From assembly GCF_004366595.1 (NCBI RefSeq), contig NZ_SORE01000028.1:33389-97388 (forward strand): a DNA stretch of 64,000 nucleotides. The letters run 5' to 3'. Shown here one piece after another: positions 1-8,364 of the stretch. The position numbers were made by a program, and so were the translations under genes. The stretch's first letter is position 1; the number at the start of each line of letters is the position of its first letter. The DNA comes from Paraburkholderia rhizosphaerae. Lineage in GTDB: Bacteria; Pseudomonadota; Gammaproteobacteria; Burkholderiales; Burkholderiaceae. Under the pieces are notes generated by a model that did no database searches, had not been told where the DNA came from, and saw only the letters and a program-made list of their open reading frames with translations.

Positions 1-1867
1 CGCGCTGGTCGTTATCGAGCGGCGTATGCCAGCCCGCAAGCTGCGCCACGCGGCGCAGCACGGCAAGATGCCGCGGATGATGCGCGAGCATCGCCGCGCG
101 AAATGCGACCGGATCGTTACGCGCGGCCGCCGCGAGTTCGTCGATGAAACTCTCGACAAAGAACGCCTGATGCGAATGGCCGACCGAACGCCAGAAGCCG
201 ACCGGCACCGGCAGCGTGACAGGCTTGTGTCCGATGCGCACGTTCGGCCATTCATACGGCTGATCGAATGCGCCTTCGTCGTTGGTCTTGTCGAACGCGC
301 GCCCGAGATTCGCGGCAAACGACGGCACGCCATAGTTGCGCGCGACCCAGCTGGTGACGAGCGACTGGCTCGCCGATGTGTTGCGCCACGCGATCACCGC
401 ACCCGCATCGTTCAGGCCCGCGCTGAAACGCGACACGCACGCAGGCCGGTAGAAGTCGTGCATCATGTCCTGGGGACGCGTCCAGATGGTCTGTACCGGC
501 GTGCCGCGCACCTTGTTCGCGATCGCGACCGCCTGCGCGATGTAATCCATCTCGAGCCGCCGCCCGAATGCGCCGCCGATCAGATGCTGGCGCACGTCGA
601 CTTTATCGTCGGGAAGATTGAGCAGCTGCGCGGTAATGCGGCGCGCGACATCCGGCACTTGCGTCGCGGCCCAGACGATCGCCGATCCGTCGTTCACCTG
701 CGCGGTGCAGTTGATCGGCTCGAGCGCCGCGTGCGCGAGATACGGCACGCGATATTCGGCCTTCACGACCCGTGCGGCAATGCCGAGCGCCGCATCCGCG
801 TCGCCGCGCGAATACCACGTGTGGCCGGCGCTATCGTCGAGCGCGTCGGCGAGGCGTTGCAGCACATCGGTGCTCGACACGCGCGCGTCGTCGTCGATAT
901 GCCATTCGCACGTCACCCTGTCGGCGGCCTGCATCGCGGCGAACGCGTTGTCGGCGATCACCGCGACACCGCCCGTGCCACCGTGAAATGGCGGCACCAC
1001 GAACACGCTGCGCACGCCCGGTTGGGACGCTGCGTCCGCGCCGTCGAAATGCGCGACTGAGCCGCCCGGCACCGGACACATCGCGACATTCGCGTACAGC
1101 AGGCCGTCCGGCGTCGCGTCGATGCCGAAGCGCGCGGAGCCATCGAGCTTCGACGCCGCTTCGATACGCAACAGCGGTTTGCCGATCAGCCTGAACGCCG
1201 CCGGGTCTTTCAGCTCGACCTTGCGCGGCAAAGGCTGATGCGCGGCAAGCGCGGCGAGCTCGCCATACGTTGCGCTGCGCGTCGCACCCGACACGGGCCC
1301 GTCGAACACGCGGCCCGCTTCGGTATGGCATTGCTCGAGCGGCACCCCCCACTGCGTCGCGGCGGCCTCGATCAGCATCGCGCGCGCGGTGGCGCCGGCT
1401 TCGCGCATCGGCAGCCACGCATCGTTCAGTGACGTCGAACCGCCTGTCATCATCGCGCCGACCTCGCGCGCGCCCTTGCGCGCGAGCCACGCGGCGAGCC
1501 CCTTGAGCATGCCGTCGTCATCGGGACGAAACGGCAGATTGCCGGACACGCTTTCGACGTTGTTATAAATCCGGTCGACCGGCGCGGACTCGACGCCGAC
1601 CCGCGACCAGTCCGCATCCAGTTCTTCAGCGACCAGCATCGCGAGGCCGGTGTGCACGCCCTGCCCCATCTCCGCGCGGCAGACCATCACCGTGACGCGG
1701 TTGTCGGCGGCGATCTTGACCCAGCCGTTCAGCGCGCTCTGTTGCGGCTGCACGCCAAGCGGCTGCGACGGCATCAACCGCTGGCGCGGCGGCAGCGCGG
1801 ACCAGCCGACCACCAGCGCGCCGAGCGCCGCGGCCCCGCCGACGAGAAAGGTTCTACGCTTGACCAT
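1..1867 (-). CDS. Molybdopterin-binding subunit of a xanthine-dehydrogenase-family (IorB-like) oxidoreductase, partial
   Basis: About 622 N-terminal residues are present; the C-terminus runs off the left edge (family members are usually about 700-750 residues). The start is an ATG followed by KRRTFLVGG at residues 3-11, a twin-arginine signal with a hydrophobic stretch after it, so the enzyme is probably exported folded to the periplasm. Next comes the sequence MGQGVHTGLAMLVAEELDAD, typical of isoquinoline 1-oxidoreductase or aldehyde dehydrogenase beta subunits, and further on GGAFGRRLEMDY, a molybdopterin-contacting loop. Known family role: hydroxylation of N-heterocycles or aldehydes, passing electrons to a 2Fe-2S subunit and cytochromes. 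The substrate cannot be read from sequence. The 2Fe-2S partner is not in this window and would lie to the left. Confidence 0.85.
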   Translation of the reverse strand, partial: MVKRRTFLVGGAAALGALVVGWSALPPRQRLMPSQPLGVQPQQSALNGWVKIAADNRVTVMVCRAEMGQGVHTGLAMLVAEELDADWSRVGVESAPVDRIYNNVESVSGNLPFRPDDDGMLKGLAAWLARKGAREVGAMMTGGSTSLNDAWLPMREAGATARAMLIEAAATQWGVPLEQCHTEAGRVFDGPVSGATRSATYGELAALAAHQPLPRKVELKDPAAFRLIGKPLLRIEAASKLDGSARFGIDATPDGLLYANVAMCPVPGGSVAHFDGADAASQPGVRSVFVVPPFHGGTGGVAVIADNAFAAMQAADRVTCEWHIDDDARVSSTDVLQRLADALDDSAGHTWYSRGDADAALGIAARVVKAEYRVPYLAHAALEPINCTAQVNDGSAIVWAATQVPDVARRITAQLLNLPDDKVDVRQHLIGGAFGRRLEMDYIAQAVAIANKVRGTPVQTIWTRPQDMMHDFYRPACVSRFSAGLNDAGAVIAWRNTSASQSLVTSWVARNYGVPSFAANLGRAFDKTNDEGAFDQPYEWPNVRIGHKPVTLPVPVGFWRSVGHSHQAFFVESFIDELAAAARNDPVAFRAAMLAHHPRHLAVLRRVAQLAGWHTPLDNDQR

Positions 1868-2197
1868 GGCACGCTTCGAAGCGGGTTATTGAAAATTGGA
1901 TACGTCGATCGCCACGGCCCGCCTGGGCCTTGACCGGCACCGTGAGCGACGGTGCGCGGACATCAGTAAAACGCGCAAGCGCGGGGTTGAATGAAACCGG
2001 AACCGGTTGCCCGGCATCCGTGCGACCACGTGGTGCGCTTCAAGCATATTAGTCCGCGCAGTCGCAAGTTGTGCACGCCCGTGCGGGCATACCCCGATGG
2101 GCGGCGGTCGCTGCAGCGCGTCGACGATGCGTGAAGGGTCGTCTATCGGGAACGCAATTCGCTAGCTCTGAGCTTCGTCACGCACGGAGAAAACACG
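1868..2197. other. Intergenic region between divergent genes
   Basis: This stretch separates the reverse-strand molybdo-enzyme gene from the forward-strand mscL remnant, so it should hold both promoters. I see no convincing coding region, hairpin or operator. A purine-rich ribosome site (CGGAGAAAACACG) sits directly before the mscL remnant start. Confidence 0.5.
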
Positions 2198-2355
2198 ATG
2201 GCGAGCGTCCTGCAGGAGTTCAAGCAGTTTGCGATCAAAGGCAATGTGATGGATCTGGCGGTCGGCGTGATCATCGGCGGCGCGTTTTCGACGATCGCGT
2301 GTTGCTGCTGCGCGAGATTCGCGATCAGTTGAAGGATCGGAGGACGCGGGGTTGA
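2198..2355 (+). pseudogene. mscL: Large-conductance mechanosensitive channel, internally deleted remnant
   Basis: The ATG opens a clear MscL N-terminus: EFKQFAIKGNVMDLAVGVII followed by GGAFSTI, i.e. the amphipathic helix and the start of TM1. After about 34 codons the frame shifts into nonsense and stops at 2330-2332. In another frame, 2299-2355 encodes VLLLREIRDQLKDRRTRG and a stop, which matches the C-terminal helix of MscL (E. coli ends with a VLLTEIRDLLKEQ-type sequence). The middle of the gene, roughly 80-90 codons covering most of TM1, the loop and TM2, is gone. The string CGACGATCG at the junction fits both the 5' part (ttt tcg acg atc g) and the codons expected before VLLL (gac gat cgc), so a microhomology-mediated deletion is plausible. 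The product cannot form a channel. Confidence 0.85.
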
Positions 2356-2474
2356 TCCAGGGATACGGAAGCGTGACACCATCGCGCCGCGAATCTCAGG
2401 AACGCCAGATGCTTTAACAACGACGCACACTGCACAGCAACACACCGCGGAGCGCCGCACCAAGGAGACTGCCC

Positions 2475-2642
2475 ATGCTAACGCACCACGCATCCGATCC
2501 CGCATCGGACCCGCCGATTCCCGATCAACCGTCGATTCCGTCCAACCCCACGCCAGACAAACCGGACGATGTGCCCGATGTCGGCATCCCCGAACCGGAG
2601 CCGGACAACGCGCCGCCGGAGACCGGTCAGCGCGGTGCATAA
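2475..2642 (+). CDS. Small proline-rich acidic hypothetical protein
   Basis: A 55-residue ORF starts with ATG behind a good AAGGAGA ribosome site at 2462-2468. The protein is dominated by Pro, Asp and Glu (repeated PDQP, PDKPDD, PEPEPD), has no hydrophobic segment and no cysteine, and is expected to be disordered. It resembles in composition another small protein at 16113-16340. No domain is recognised. The strong ribosome site and short Pro/Asp periodicity argue it is translated; function unknown. Confidence 0.55.
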   Translation: MLTHHASDPASDPPIPDQPSIPSNPTPDKPDDVPDVGIPEPEPDNAPPETGQRGA

Positions 2643-3059
2643 CGGCTGATGGTCGAGAAGCCGTTGTGCACTGCGATGCCGACCGCGTTTTCCCTTAAAG
2701 CCTATTACCCTGGCGACGCCAATTGATTTTTTAAGCTAGCGCCTGCTTTATTGGCCTAGTTAGATGCATGGCACATTCCGAAGACCAATGAAAGATAACT
2801 AACCCAGCTTCGCGATGCCGAACCCATTCGCGCCCGCATCGCCCGTCCGCCCGCCCGAACTCGCAGTCGGTCCGGATGCGGTACGCCGCATCGATGCGTT
2901 CGCGCGTTTCAATCTGTCCGTCCCGTCGAGAGTCGAGTCGCCCGGCAGCTCGGCTATCGCGTCGCGCGTGGTGGCCGGCCGTCATGAACGACATGAACGG
3001 CCACCCAGGCCCGCGCGATTCGCTTCGCCCTCTCCCCGTCATTCGAACCATCACCTTTC
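2643..3059. other. Intergenic region upstream of the ddp operon
   Basis: The first 170 bases are relatively AT-rich (TTGATTTTTTAAGCTAGC around 2724) and could hold the ddp promoter. The rest is open in several frames but none resembles a protein I recognise. No regulator gene for the operon lies here. Confidence 0.4.
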
Positions 3060-3638
3060 ATGACCGAACCGTTAACGCCCCAGCCACGCCTGATTCCCAT
3101 CACGCGCGATACCCACGATGTCGATATCGAACTCGCTTACGCGACCGGGCACAATCTGACCGGCAAGCCGATCTACCGGCACGCGCACTGCCTGCTGCTG
3201 GAACCGGCCGAAGCGGCGCTGCGCACCGCGATTGCGATCGCGCGCGAAAGCGGCCTGAAACTGCGCATCTTCGACGCATATCGACCGCCGCAGGCGCAAC
3301 AGGTGTTGTGGGACTTTCTGCCCGATCCGACCTATATCGCCGACTTGAAGCGCGGCTCGAACCACAGCCGCGGCGCGGCCGTCGACCTGACGCTGATCGA
3401 TATGACCGGCGCGCCGCTCGATATGGGCACTGGCTTCGATGCGATGACCATCGAATCCGAGCACTTTCATCCAGGGCTACCGCAGCCTGTGCAGCGCAAC
3501 CGGCTGATGCTGCTCGGCGTGATGCATGCCGCAGGCTTCACGCATATCAGGAGCGAATGGTGGCATTACGAGTTGCCCGGCGCGCTTGCGCTGCCGCTGA
3601 TCGACAACGCGGACAGCGGCCCATTGCGGCTCATGTAG
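3060..3638 (+). CDS. ddpX: D-alanyl-D-alanine dipeptidase (VanX/DdpX family)
   Basis: This 192-residue zinc dipeptidase hydrolyses D-Ala-D-Ala, allowing the cell to use peptidoglycan-derived dipeptide as nutrient. The VanX-family signature is complete: Arg75 in FDAYRPPQ, zinc ligands His102 and Asp109 in SNHSRGAAVDLT, catalytic Glu166 and zinc ligand His169 in SEWWHYEL. Length is normal for the family and no signal peptide is seen, consistent with a cytoplasmic enzyme. It is first in an operon whose order (X-A-B-C-D-F) equals that of E. coli ddpXABCDF, and ddpA starts 71 bases downstream. The start is the ATG at 3060 where homology begins. Confidence 0.93.
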   Translation: MTEPLTPQPRLIPITRDTHDVDIELAYATGHNLTGKPIYRHAHCLLLEPAEAALRTAIAIARESGLKLRIFDAYRPPQAQQVLWDFLPDPTYIADLKRGSNHSRGAAVDLTLIDMTGAPLDMGTGFDAMTIESEHFHPGLPQPVQRNRLMLLGVMHAAGFTHIRSEWWHYELPGALALPLIDNADSGPLRLM

Positions 3639-3709
3639 GCACGGCAGCATCGACCGCGCGCGGTTCAACAATTCCAGAAGGACGTTACAACTTTTCAGGG
3701 GGCACAAGA

Positions 3710-5317
3710 ATGAAACAGGTTTTGCGCAACGCGCTTGCCGCCGCGGCACTGAGCGGCGCGCTCGGTTTTTCGCTGACGGCCATCGCGCCCGCTCACGCAG
3801 CAACGCCGAAGGACATGCTCGTGATGGCGACCATGCTCGACGAATTCTCGACACTCGACCCCGGCGAAATCTATGAGCTCGTGCCGGAGGAATACGTCGC
3901 GAATACGTACGACCGGCTCGTGCGCGTCGACCTGAAAGACCCGTCGAAATTCAATGGCGACGTCGCGCAATCGTGGAGCGTGAGCCCCGATGGCCTGACC
4001 TTCACATTCAAGATCAGGAACGGGCTCAAGTTCCACTCGGGCAATCCGCTGACCGCGGACGACGTCGCGTGGTCGATCCAGCGCACGGTGCTGCTCGACA
4101 AAGGCGCGGCAGCCGTGCTGCAAGGCATCGGACTCACGAAAGACAACGCGCTGCAGCGCGTGAAGAAGATCGACGATACGACGGTCAGCGTTACCACCGA
4201 CCAGAAATACGCGCCGACGTTCGTGCTGAACGTGCTCGGCGCATGGCCCGCGTCGGTAGTCGACAAGCAGCTGCTGCTCACGCATCAGCAGAACAACGAC
4301 TACGGCAACGGGTGGCTGCGCACCAACGAGGCCGGCTCGGGCGCGTACAAGCTCGTCAAGTGGACCGCGAACGACAGCATGATCCTGCAGCGCTACGACG
4401 GCTACCGCATGCCGCTCGCGATGAAACGTATCGTGCTGCGTCACGTGCCAGAGGCCGCAAGCCAGCGCCTGCTGCTCGAAAACGGCGACGCCGATATCGC
4501 GCGCAACCTGAGCCCGGACGATCTCGCCGCGCTCGAAAAATCCGGCAAAGCGCACGTGATGGCGGTGCCGCAGGCGACGCTGCTGTATCTGGGCCTGAAC
4601 GTGAAGAACCCGAATCTCGCGAAGCCCGAAGTGCAGGAAGCGATGAAATGGCTGATCGACTACAACGGCATTCAGACCAACGTCGCGAAGACCACGTACA
4701 AGGTGCACGAAACCTTTCTACCTGAAGGCTTTCTCGGCGCGCTGAACGAAAACCCGTATCACCAGGACGTCGCGAAGGCGAAAGCACTGCTCGCGAAAGC
4801 AGGTCTGCCGAACGGCTTTAGCGTGACGATGGACGTGCGCAGCAGTTACCCGTATAGCGAAATCGCGCAAGCGGTGCAGGCGAATCTTGCACAAGGCGGC
4901 ATCAAGGTCGAACTTATTCCGGGCGATAACAAACAGACGCTCGCGAAGTATCGCGCGCGGCAGCACGATATCTATATCGGCGAATGGTCGGCCGACTATA
5001 TCGATCCGCACAGCAATGCGCAGGGTTTCGCATGGAACCCGGACAACTCCGACAAGTCAAGCTACAAGATGCTCGCGTGGCGCAATTCGTGGAACATCCC
5101 CGATTTGACGAAGGAGACGAACGAAGCGCTTGCGGAATCGTCGACTGCCAAACGCGCGCAGATGTACCAGACGATGCAGAAGCAGATGCTCGCGCACTCG
5201 CCGTTTGTGATCATGTTCCAGCAGGTGTCGCAGGTCGCGATGCGGCCGGGCGTGAGCGGCATCGAAGTCGGGCCGATCAACGATCTCGTGTCATATCTGC
5301 ATCTGAAGAAGCAGTAA
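3710..5317 (+). CDS. ddpA: Periplasmic dipeptide-binding protein of the D-Ala-D-Ala ABC transporter
   Basis: A 535-residue SBP_bac_5 family solute receptor. The ATG at 3710 gives a clean Sec signal peptide (MKQVLRNALAAAALSGALGF, cleavage about AHA-A at residue 31), so the long in-frame extension upstream, which overlaps ddpX, is not real. The mature protein shows the family features: LVRVDLKDPSKFNGDVAQSW near the N-terminus, FHSGNPLTADDV and a GSGAYKLVKW region. It delivers dipeptide to the permeases DdpB and DdpC. Assignment to D-Ala-D-Ala rather than general dipeptides rests on linkage to ddpX. Confidence 0.9.
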   Translation: MKQVLRNALAAAALSGALGFSLTAIAPAHAATPKDMLVMATMLDEFSTLDPGEIYELVPEEYVANTYDRLVRVDLKDPSKFNGDVAQSWSVSPDGLTFTFKIRNGLKFHSGNPLTADDVAWSIQRTVLLDKGAAAVLQGIGLTKDNALQRVKKIDDTTVSVTTDQKYAPTFVLNVLGAWPASVVDKQLLLTHQQNNDYGNGWLRTNEAGSGAYKLVKWTANDSMILQRYDGYRMPLAMKRIVLRHVPEAASQRLLLENGDADIARNLSPDDLAALEKSGKAHVMAVPQATLLYLGLNVKNPNLAKPEVQEAMKWLIDYNGIQTNVAKTTYKVHETFLPEGFLGALNENPYHQDVAKAKALLAKAGLPNGFSVTMDVRSSYPYSEIAQAVQANLAQGGIKVELIPGDNKQTLAKYRARQHDIYIGEWSADYIDPHSNAQGFAWNPDNSDKSSYKMLAWRNSWNIPDLTKETNEALAESSTAKRAQMYQTMQKQMLAHSPFVIMFQQVSQVAMRPGVSGIEVGPINDLVSYLHLKKQ

Positions 5318-5336
5318 CCGACAAAAGGAAGCCGTG

Positions 5337-6434
5337 ATGTCGAGTCCCGCTAGTCCGCACTCCCCGCCCGCGTCGCCGTCGCCGCTCGACCGGCTGCGCG
5401 CGCTGCCCGCGCGGCACGCGGGTGTGCGTTGGACGCTGCGCGTGCTGCGCTGGGCGTTGACGCTCGCGATCACCTTTGCCGGACTGCTCGCGGTCACGTT
5501 CGTGATCGGCCGCAAGGTGCCGATCGATCCGGTGCTGGCGATGGTCGGCGACCGCGCATCCGCGACCGCATATGCGGCCGCACGCGCGCACCTGGGCCTC
5601 GACCGTCCGCTCGCGGTGCAATTCTGGGTCTACGTACGCGACGTGCTGCACGGCAACCTCGGCATCTCGCTGCTCACCGCGAACCCCGTGCTCGACGATA
5701 TCAGGCGCGTATTTCCCGCAACCCTCGAACTCGCGACCCTATCGACGGTGATCGGCGTGGTCCTTGGCGTGCCGCTCGGCGTGATCGCGGCCGTGCGGCA
5801 TAACCGCTGGGTCGATCATGTCGCACGCTTTGTCGGTCTGATCGGCAGTTCGGTGCCGGTGTTCTGGCTCGGGCTGATGGGACTGCTGCTGTTTTACGCG
5901 CGTCTGCATTGGGTCGCGGGGCCTGGCCGCATCGATCCGGTCTATGACGGGATGGTCGATACGCATACCGGCAGTCTGCTGGTCGATGCGCTGATCGCCG
6001 GCGAATGGGATGTGTTCTTCAATGCGCTGTCGCATATCGCGCTGCCCGCGGCGATTCTCGGCTACTACTCGGTCGCGTACCTGAGCCGGATGACGCGCTC
6101 GTTCATGCTGGACCAGTTGAGCCAGGAATACATCACGACCGCGCGCGCGAAAGGCCTGCCCGAACGGCGCGTGATCTGGCGGCATGCGTTCGGCAACATC
6201 ATGGTGCCGCTCCTGACGGTGATCGCGCTGTCGTACAGTTTTCTGCTCGAAGGGTCGGTGCTCACGGAGATCGTGTTTGCGTGGCCCGGCATCGGTTCGT
6301 ATCTGACCGGCGCGCTGCTGAACGCCGATATGAACGCAGTGTTGGGCAGCACGCTCGTGATCGGCGCGACGTTTATCGCGCTCAATCTGCTGACCGACGC
6401 GCTGTATCGCGTCTTCGACCCGCGTGCCCGCTGA
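5337..6434 (+). CDS. ddpB: Dipeptide ABC transporter permease DdpB
   Basis: A 365-residue inner-membrane permease of the DppB/OppB class with about six membrane segments. The cytoplasmic coupling loop is visible as EYITTARAKGLPERRVIWRH, followed by GNIMVPLLTVIALSYSFLLE. An unusually long, Ser/Pro-rich cytoplasmic N-terminus (about 35 residues) precedes TM1. ATG at 5337 follows an AGGA site; GTG at 5334 is an alternative. It lies 19 bases after ddpA and overlaps the possible earliest start of ddpC, which indicates translational coupling in the operon. Confidence 0.9.
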   Translation: MSSPASPHSPPASPSPLDRLRALPARHAGVRWTLRVLRWALTLAITFAGLLAVTFVIGRKVPIDPVLAMVGDRASATAYAAARAHLGLDRPLAVQFWVYVRDVLHGNLGISLLTANPVLDDIRRVFPATLELATLSTVIGVVLGVPLGVIAAVRHNRWVDHVARFVGLIGSSVPVFWLGLMGLLLFYARLHWVAGPGRIDPVYDGMVDTHTGSLLVDALIAGEWDVFFNALSHIALPAAILGYYSVAYLSRMTRSFMLDQLSQEYITTARAKGLPERRVIWRHAFGNIMVPLLTVIALSYSFLLEGSVLTEIVFAWPGIGSYLTGALLNADMNAVLGSTLVIGATFIALNLLTDALYRVFDPRAR

Positions 6435-6465
6435 TGCGCCGCAGCCTCACTTTCCTGCCACCTTC

Positions 6466-7479
6466 ATGAGCCGTGCACATCCTTCCACCAAACCGACTGC
6501 GTTGCCTGAAACATCTACCGCAACGTCCGGCACGACGCCAACGGACGGCCCGATGAGCGTCGAGTCACCCCGACGCGCATCAGGTTGGCGCGCGTGGCTG
6601 GCAAGCGACACGCCCGCGTCGCGCCGTCAGGCCGCGCTGGGCCGCGCGTATCGGCGCTGGCGGCGTTTCGCCGGTAATCCGCTGTCGCTGTTCGGCTTCG
6701 CGATTCTGCTGCTGCTCGTCGTGTTCGCCGCATTCGGTCCGCTCGTCGCGCCGCACGATCCGCTGCAACAGGTGCTGTCCGACCGGCTGTTGCCGCCTGG
6801 CTCGGCATCGCATTGGCTCGGCACCGATCAGTTGGGCCGCGACATCCTGTCCCGGCTGATTTACGGTGCGCGCATCACGTTATCGATCGCAATACTCGTG
6901 GTCGTCGTCGTGGTGCCGATCGGGCTGCTGATCGGCACGGTCGCGGGTTTCTTCGGCGGCTGGATCGACAATCTGCTGATGCGGGTCACCGACATCGCGC
7001 TCGCCTTCCCGAAGATCGTGCTTGCGCTCGCGTTCGCGGCGGCAGTGGGACCGGGCGTGATCAATGCGGTGATCGCGATCTCGATCACCGCGTGGCCTGC
7101 ATACGCACGCCTTGCGCGCGCCGAAACGCTGCGGCTCGTCGATGCGGATTTTATCCACGTCGCGCGGCTACAGGGCGCGTCGCGCATGCGGTTGCTGCTG
7201 CGCTATATCGTGCCGTTGTGCTCGTCGTCGGTGATCGTGCGCGCGACGCTCGATATGGCCGGCATCATTCTCACCGTCGCGGGTCTCGGCTTTCTCGGCC
7301 TGGGCGCGCAACCGCCGAGTCCCGAATGGGGCTATATGGTCGCATCGGGACGCAACGTGCTGCTCAACGCGTGGTGGGTCGCGACGCTTCCCGGCTGCGC
7401 GATTCTCGCGGTGAGTCTCGCGTTCAATCTGCTCGGCGATGGGCTGCGCGACGTATTCGATCCGCGCCACGGAGACTGA
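6466..7479 (+). CDS. ddpC: Dipeptide ABC transporter permease DdpC
   Basis: The second permease, of the DppC/OppC class (about 337 residues). It carries the N-terminal OppC-like segment NPLSLFGFAILLLLVVFAAF, the typical LAPHDP-type sequence (LVAPHDPLQQ) and GTDQLGRDILSRLIYGARIT. The coupling loop is DFIHVARLQGASRMRLLLRY, and GWGYMV-type sequence (EWGYMVASGR) lies near the C-terminus. The start is uncertain: GTG 6424 (overlapping ddpB), ATG 6466 and ATG 6553 are all in frame, and the first 40 residues look unstructured. ddpD follows after 3 bases. Confidence 0.88.
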   Translation: MSRAHPSTKPTALPETSTATSGTTPTDGPMSVESPRRASGWRAWLASDTPASRRQAALGRAYRRWRRFAGNPLSLFGFAILLLLVVFAAFGPLVAPHDPLQQVLSDRLLPPGSASHWLGTDQLGRDILSRLIYGARITLSIAILVVVVVVPIGLLIGTVAGFFGGWIDNLLMRVTDIALAFPKIVLALAFAAAVGPGVINAVIAISITAWPAYARLARAETLRLVDADFIHVARLQGASRMRLLLRYIVPLCSSSVIVRATLDMAGIILTVAGLGFLGLGAQPPSPEWGYMVASGRNVLLNAWWVATLPGCAILAVSLAFNLLGDGLRDVFDPRHGD

Positions 7480-7482
7480 CCG

Positions 7483-8364
7483 ATGCAACATCAACCGCTT
7501 GCCGAAATCGACGATCTGCGCATCGCATTTCGCGGCCACGACGGCACGCTCGCCGACGCGGTGCGCGGCGTATCGCTGACGCTTAACAAGGGCGAACGTC
7601 TGGGCATCGTCGGCGAGTCCGGTTCGGGCAAGTCGCTAACCGGTCGTGCGTTGCTCGGGCTGCTGCCGCCCGCCGCGCATCTGCGCGCGAACGCGCTGCG
7701 CTTTGACGGCGCCGATCTGCTCGCGCTGTCCGCGCGCAAGCGCCGCCAGTTGTGCGGACAACAAATGGGGATGATCCTGCAGGACCCGAAATATTCGCTC
7801 AACCCGGTGATGACGGTGGCCCAGCAGATGCGCGAAGCGTTCGCACTGCATGCGCCGAAAACCGGCCGACGCGAGATGCGCGAAAAAATTGTCGACGCGC
7901 TGGCCGCGGTGCATATCCGCCATCCCGAGCGCGTCGCCGATGCGTATCCGCATGAACTGTCGGGCGGCATGGGGCAGCGCGTGATGATCGCGATGATGGT
8001 GTCGGGCGGCCCGCGTCTGCTGGTGGCCGACGAACCGACTAGCGCGCTCGACGTGCTGGTCGCCGCGCAGGTGCTCGCGGTGCTCGATGAGACGATCGCG
8101 AAGCACGATACCGGGCTTATTTTTATCAGCCACGATCTGCCGCTCGTGATGTCGTTCTGCGACCGCGTCGTCGTGATGTTCGCGGGTCGCGTGGTCGAAA
8201 CGTGCGCGGCGCGCGATCTGTTGCACGCGCAACATCCTTATACGCGCGGGCTGCTCGCCGCGAATCCGCCGCTCACGAACCCGCCGGATGAATTGCCGGT
8301 GCTTGCGCGCGATCCGGCGTGGCTCGTCGATCCGCGCGATCGTGCCCGAGGAGCTTCGACATGA
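7483..8364 (+). CDS. ddpD: Dipeptide ABC transporter ATP-binding protein DdpD
   Basis: A 293-residue nucleotide-binding subunit. Walker A GESGSGKS lies at residues 44-51, followed by the Q-loop MILQDPKYSLNPVMTV, a signature with an unusual Met (LSGGMGQRVMIAMM), Walker B LLVADEPTSALDV and the H-loop FISHDLPLV. The C-terminal HPYTRGLLAANPP segment is the oligopeptide-binding-protein C-terminal region typical of OppD/DppD. Its stop overlaps the start of ddpF (ATGA), so the two ATPases are translationally coupled and likely act as a heterodimer. Confidence 0.9.
   Translation: MQHQPLAEIDDLRIAFRGHDGTLADAVRGVSLTLNKGERLGIVGESGSGKSLTGRALLGLLPPAAHLRANALRFDGADLLALSARKRRQLCGQQMGMILQDPKYSLNPVMTVAQQMREAFALHAPKTGRREMREKIVDALAAVHIRHPERVADAYPHELSGGMGQRVMIAMMVSGGPRLLVADEPTSALDVLVAAQVLAVLDETIAKHDTGLIFISHDLPLVMSFCDRVVVMFAGRVVETCAARDLLHAQHPYTRGLLAANPPLTNPPDELPVLARDPAWLVDPRDRARGAST

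Noticed and set aside
26..1060. Long forward-strand open frame, 344 codons
   Set aside because: Arg/His/Ala-rich translation antisense to the molybdo-enzyme gene, whose reverse-strand protein has clear motifs. High-GC genes commonly open such shadow frames.
2815..3063. Possible small gene directly before ddpX
   Set aside because: The Pro/Arg/Ser-rich 82-residue translation resembles nothing I know and has no good ribosome site; treated as intergenic.
2876..3709. Upstream in-frame extension of the dipeptide-binding protein (813 codons in total)
   Set aside because: It overlaps ddpX in another frame and buries the signal peptide; the ATG at 3710 begins a proper Sec signal.
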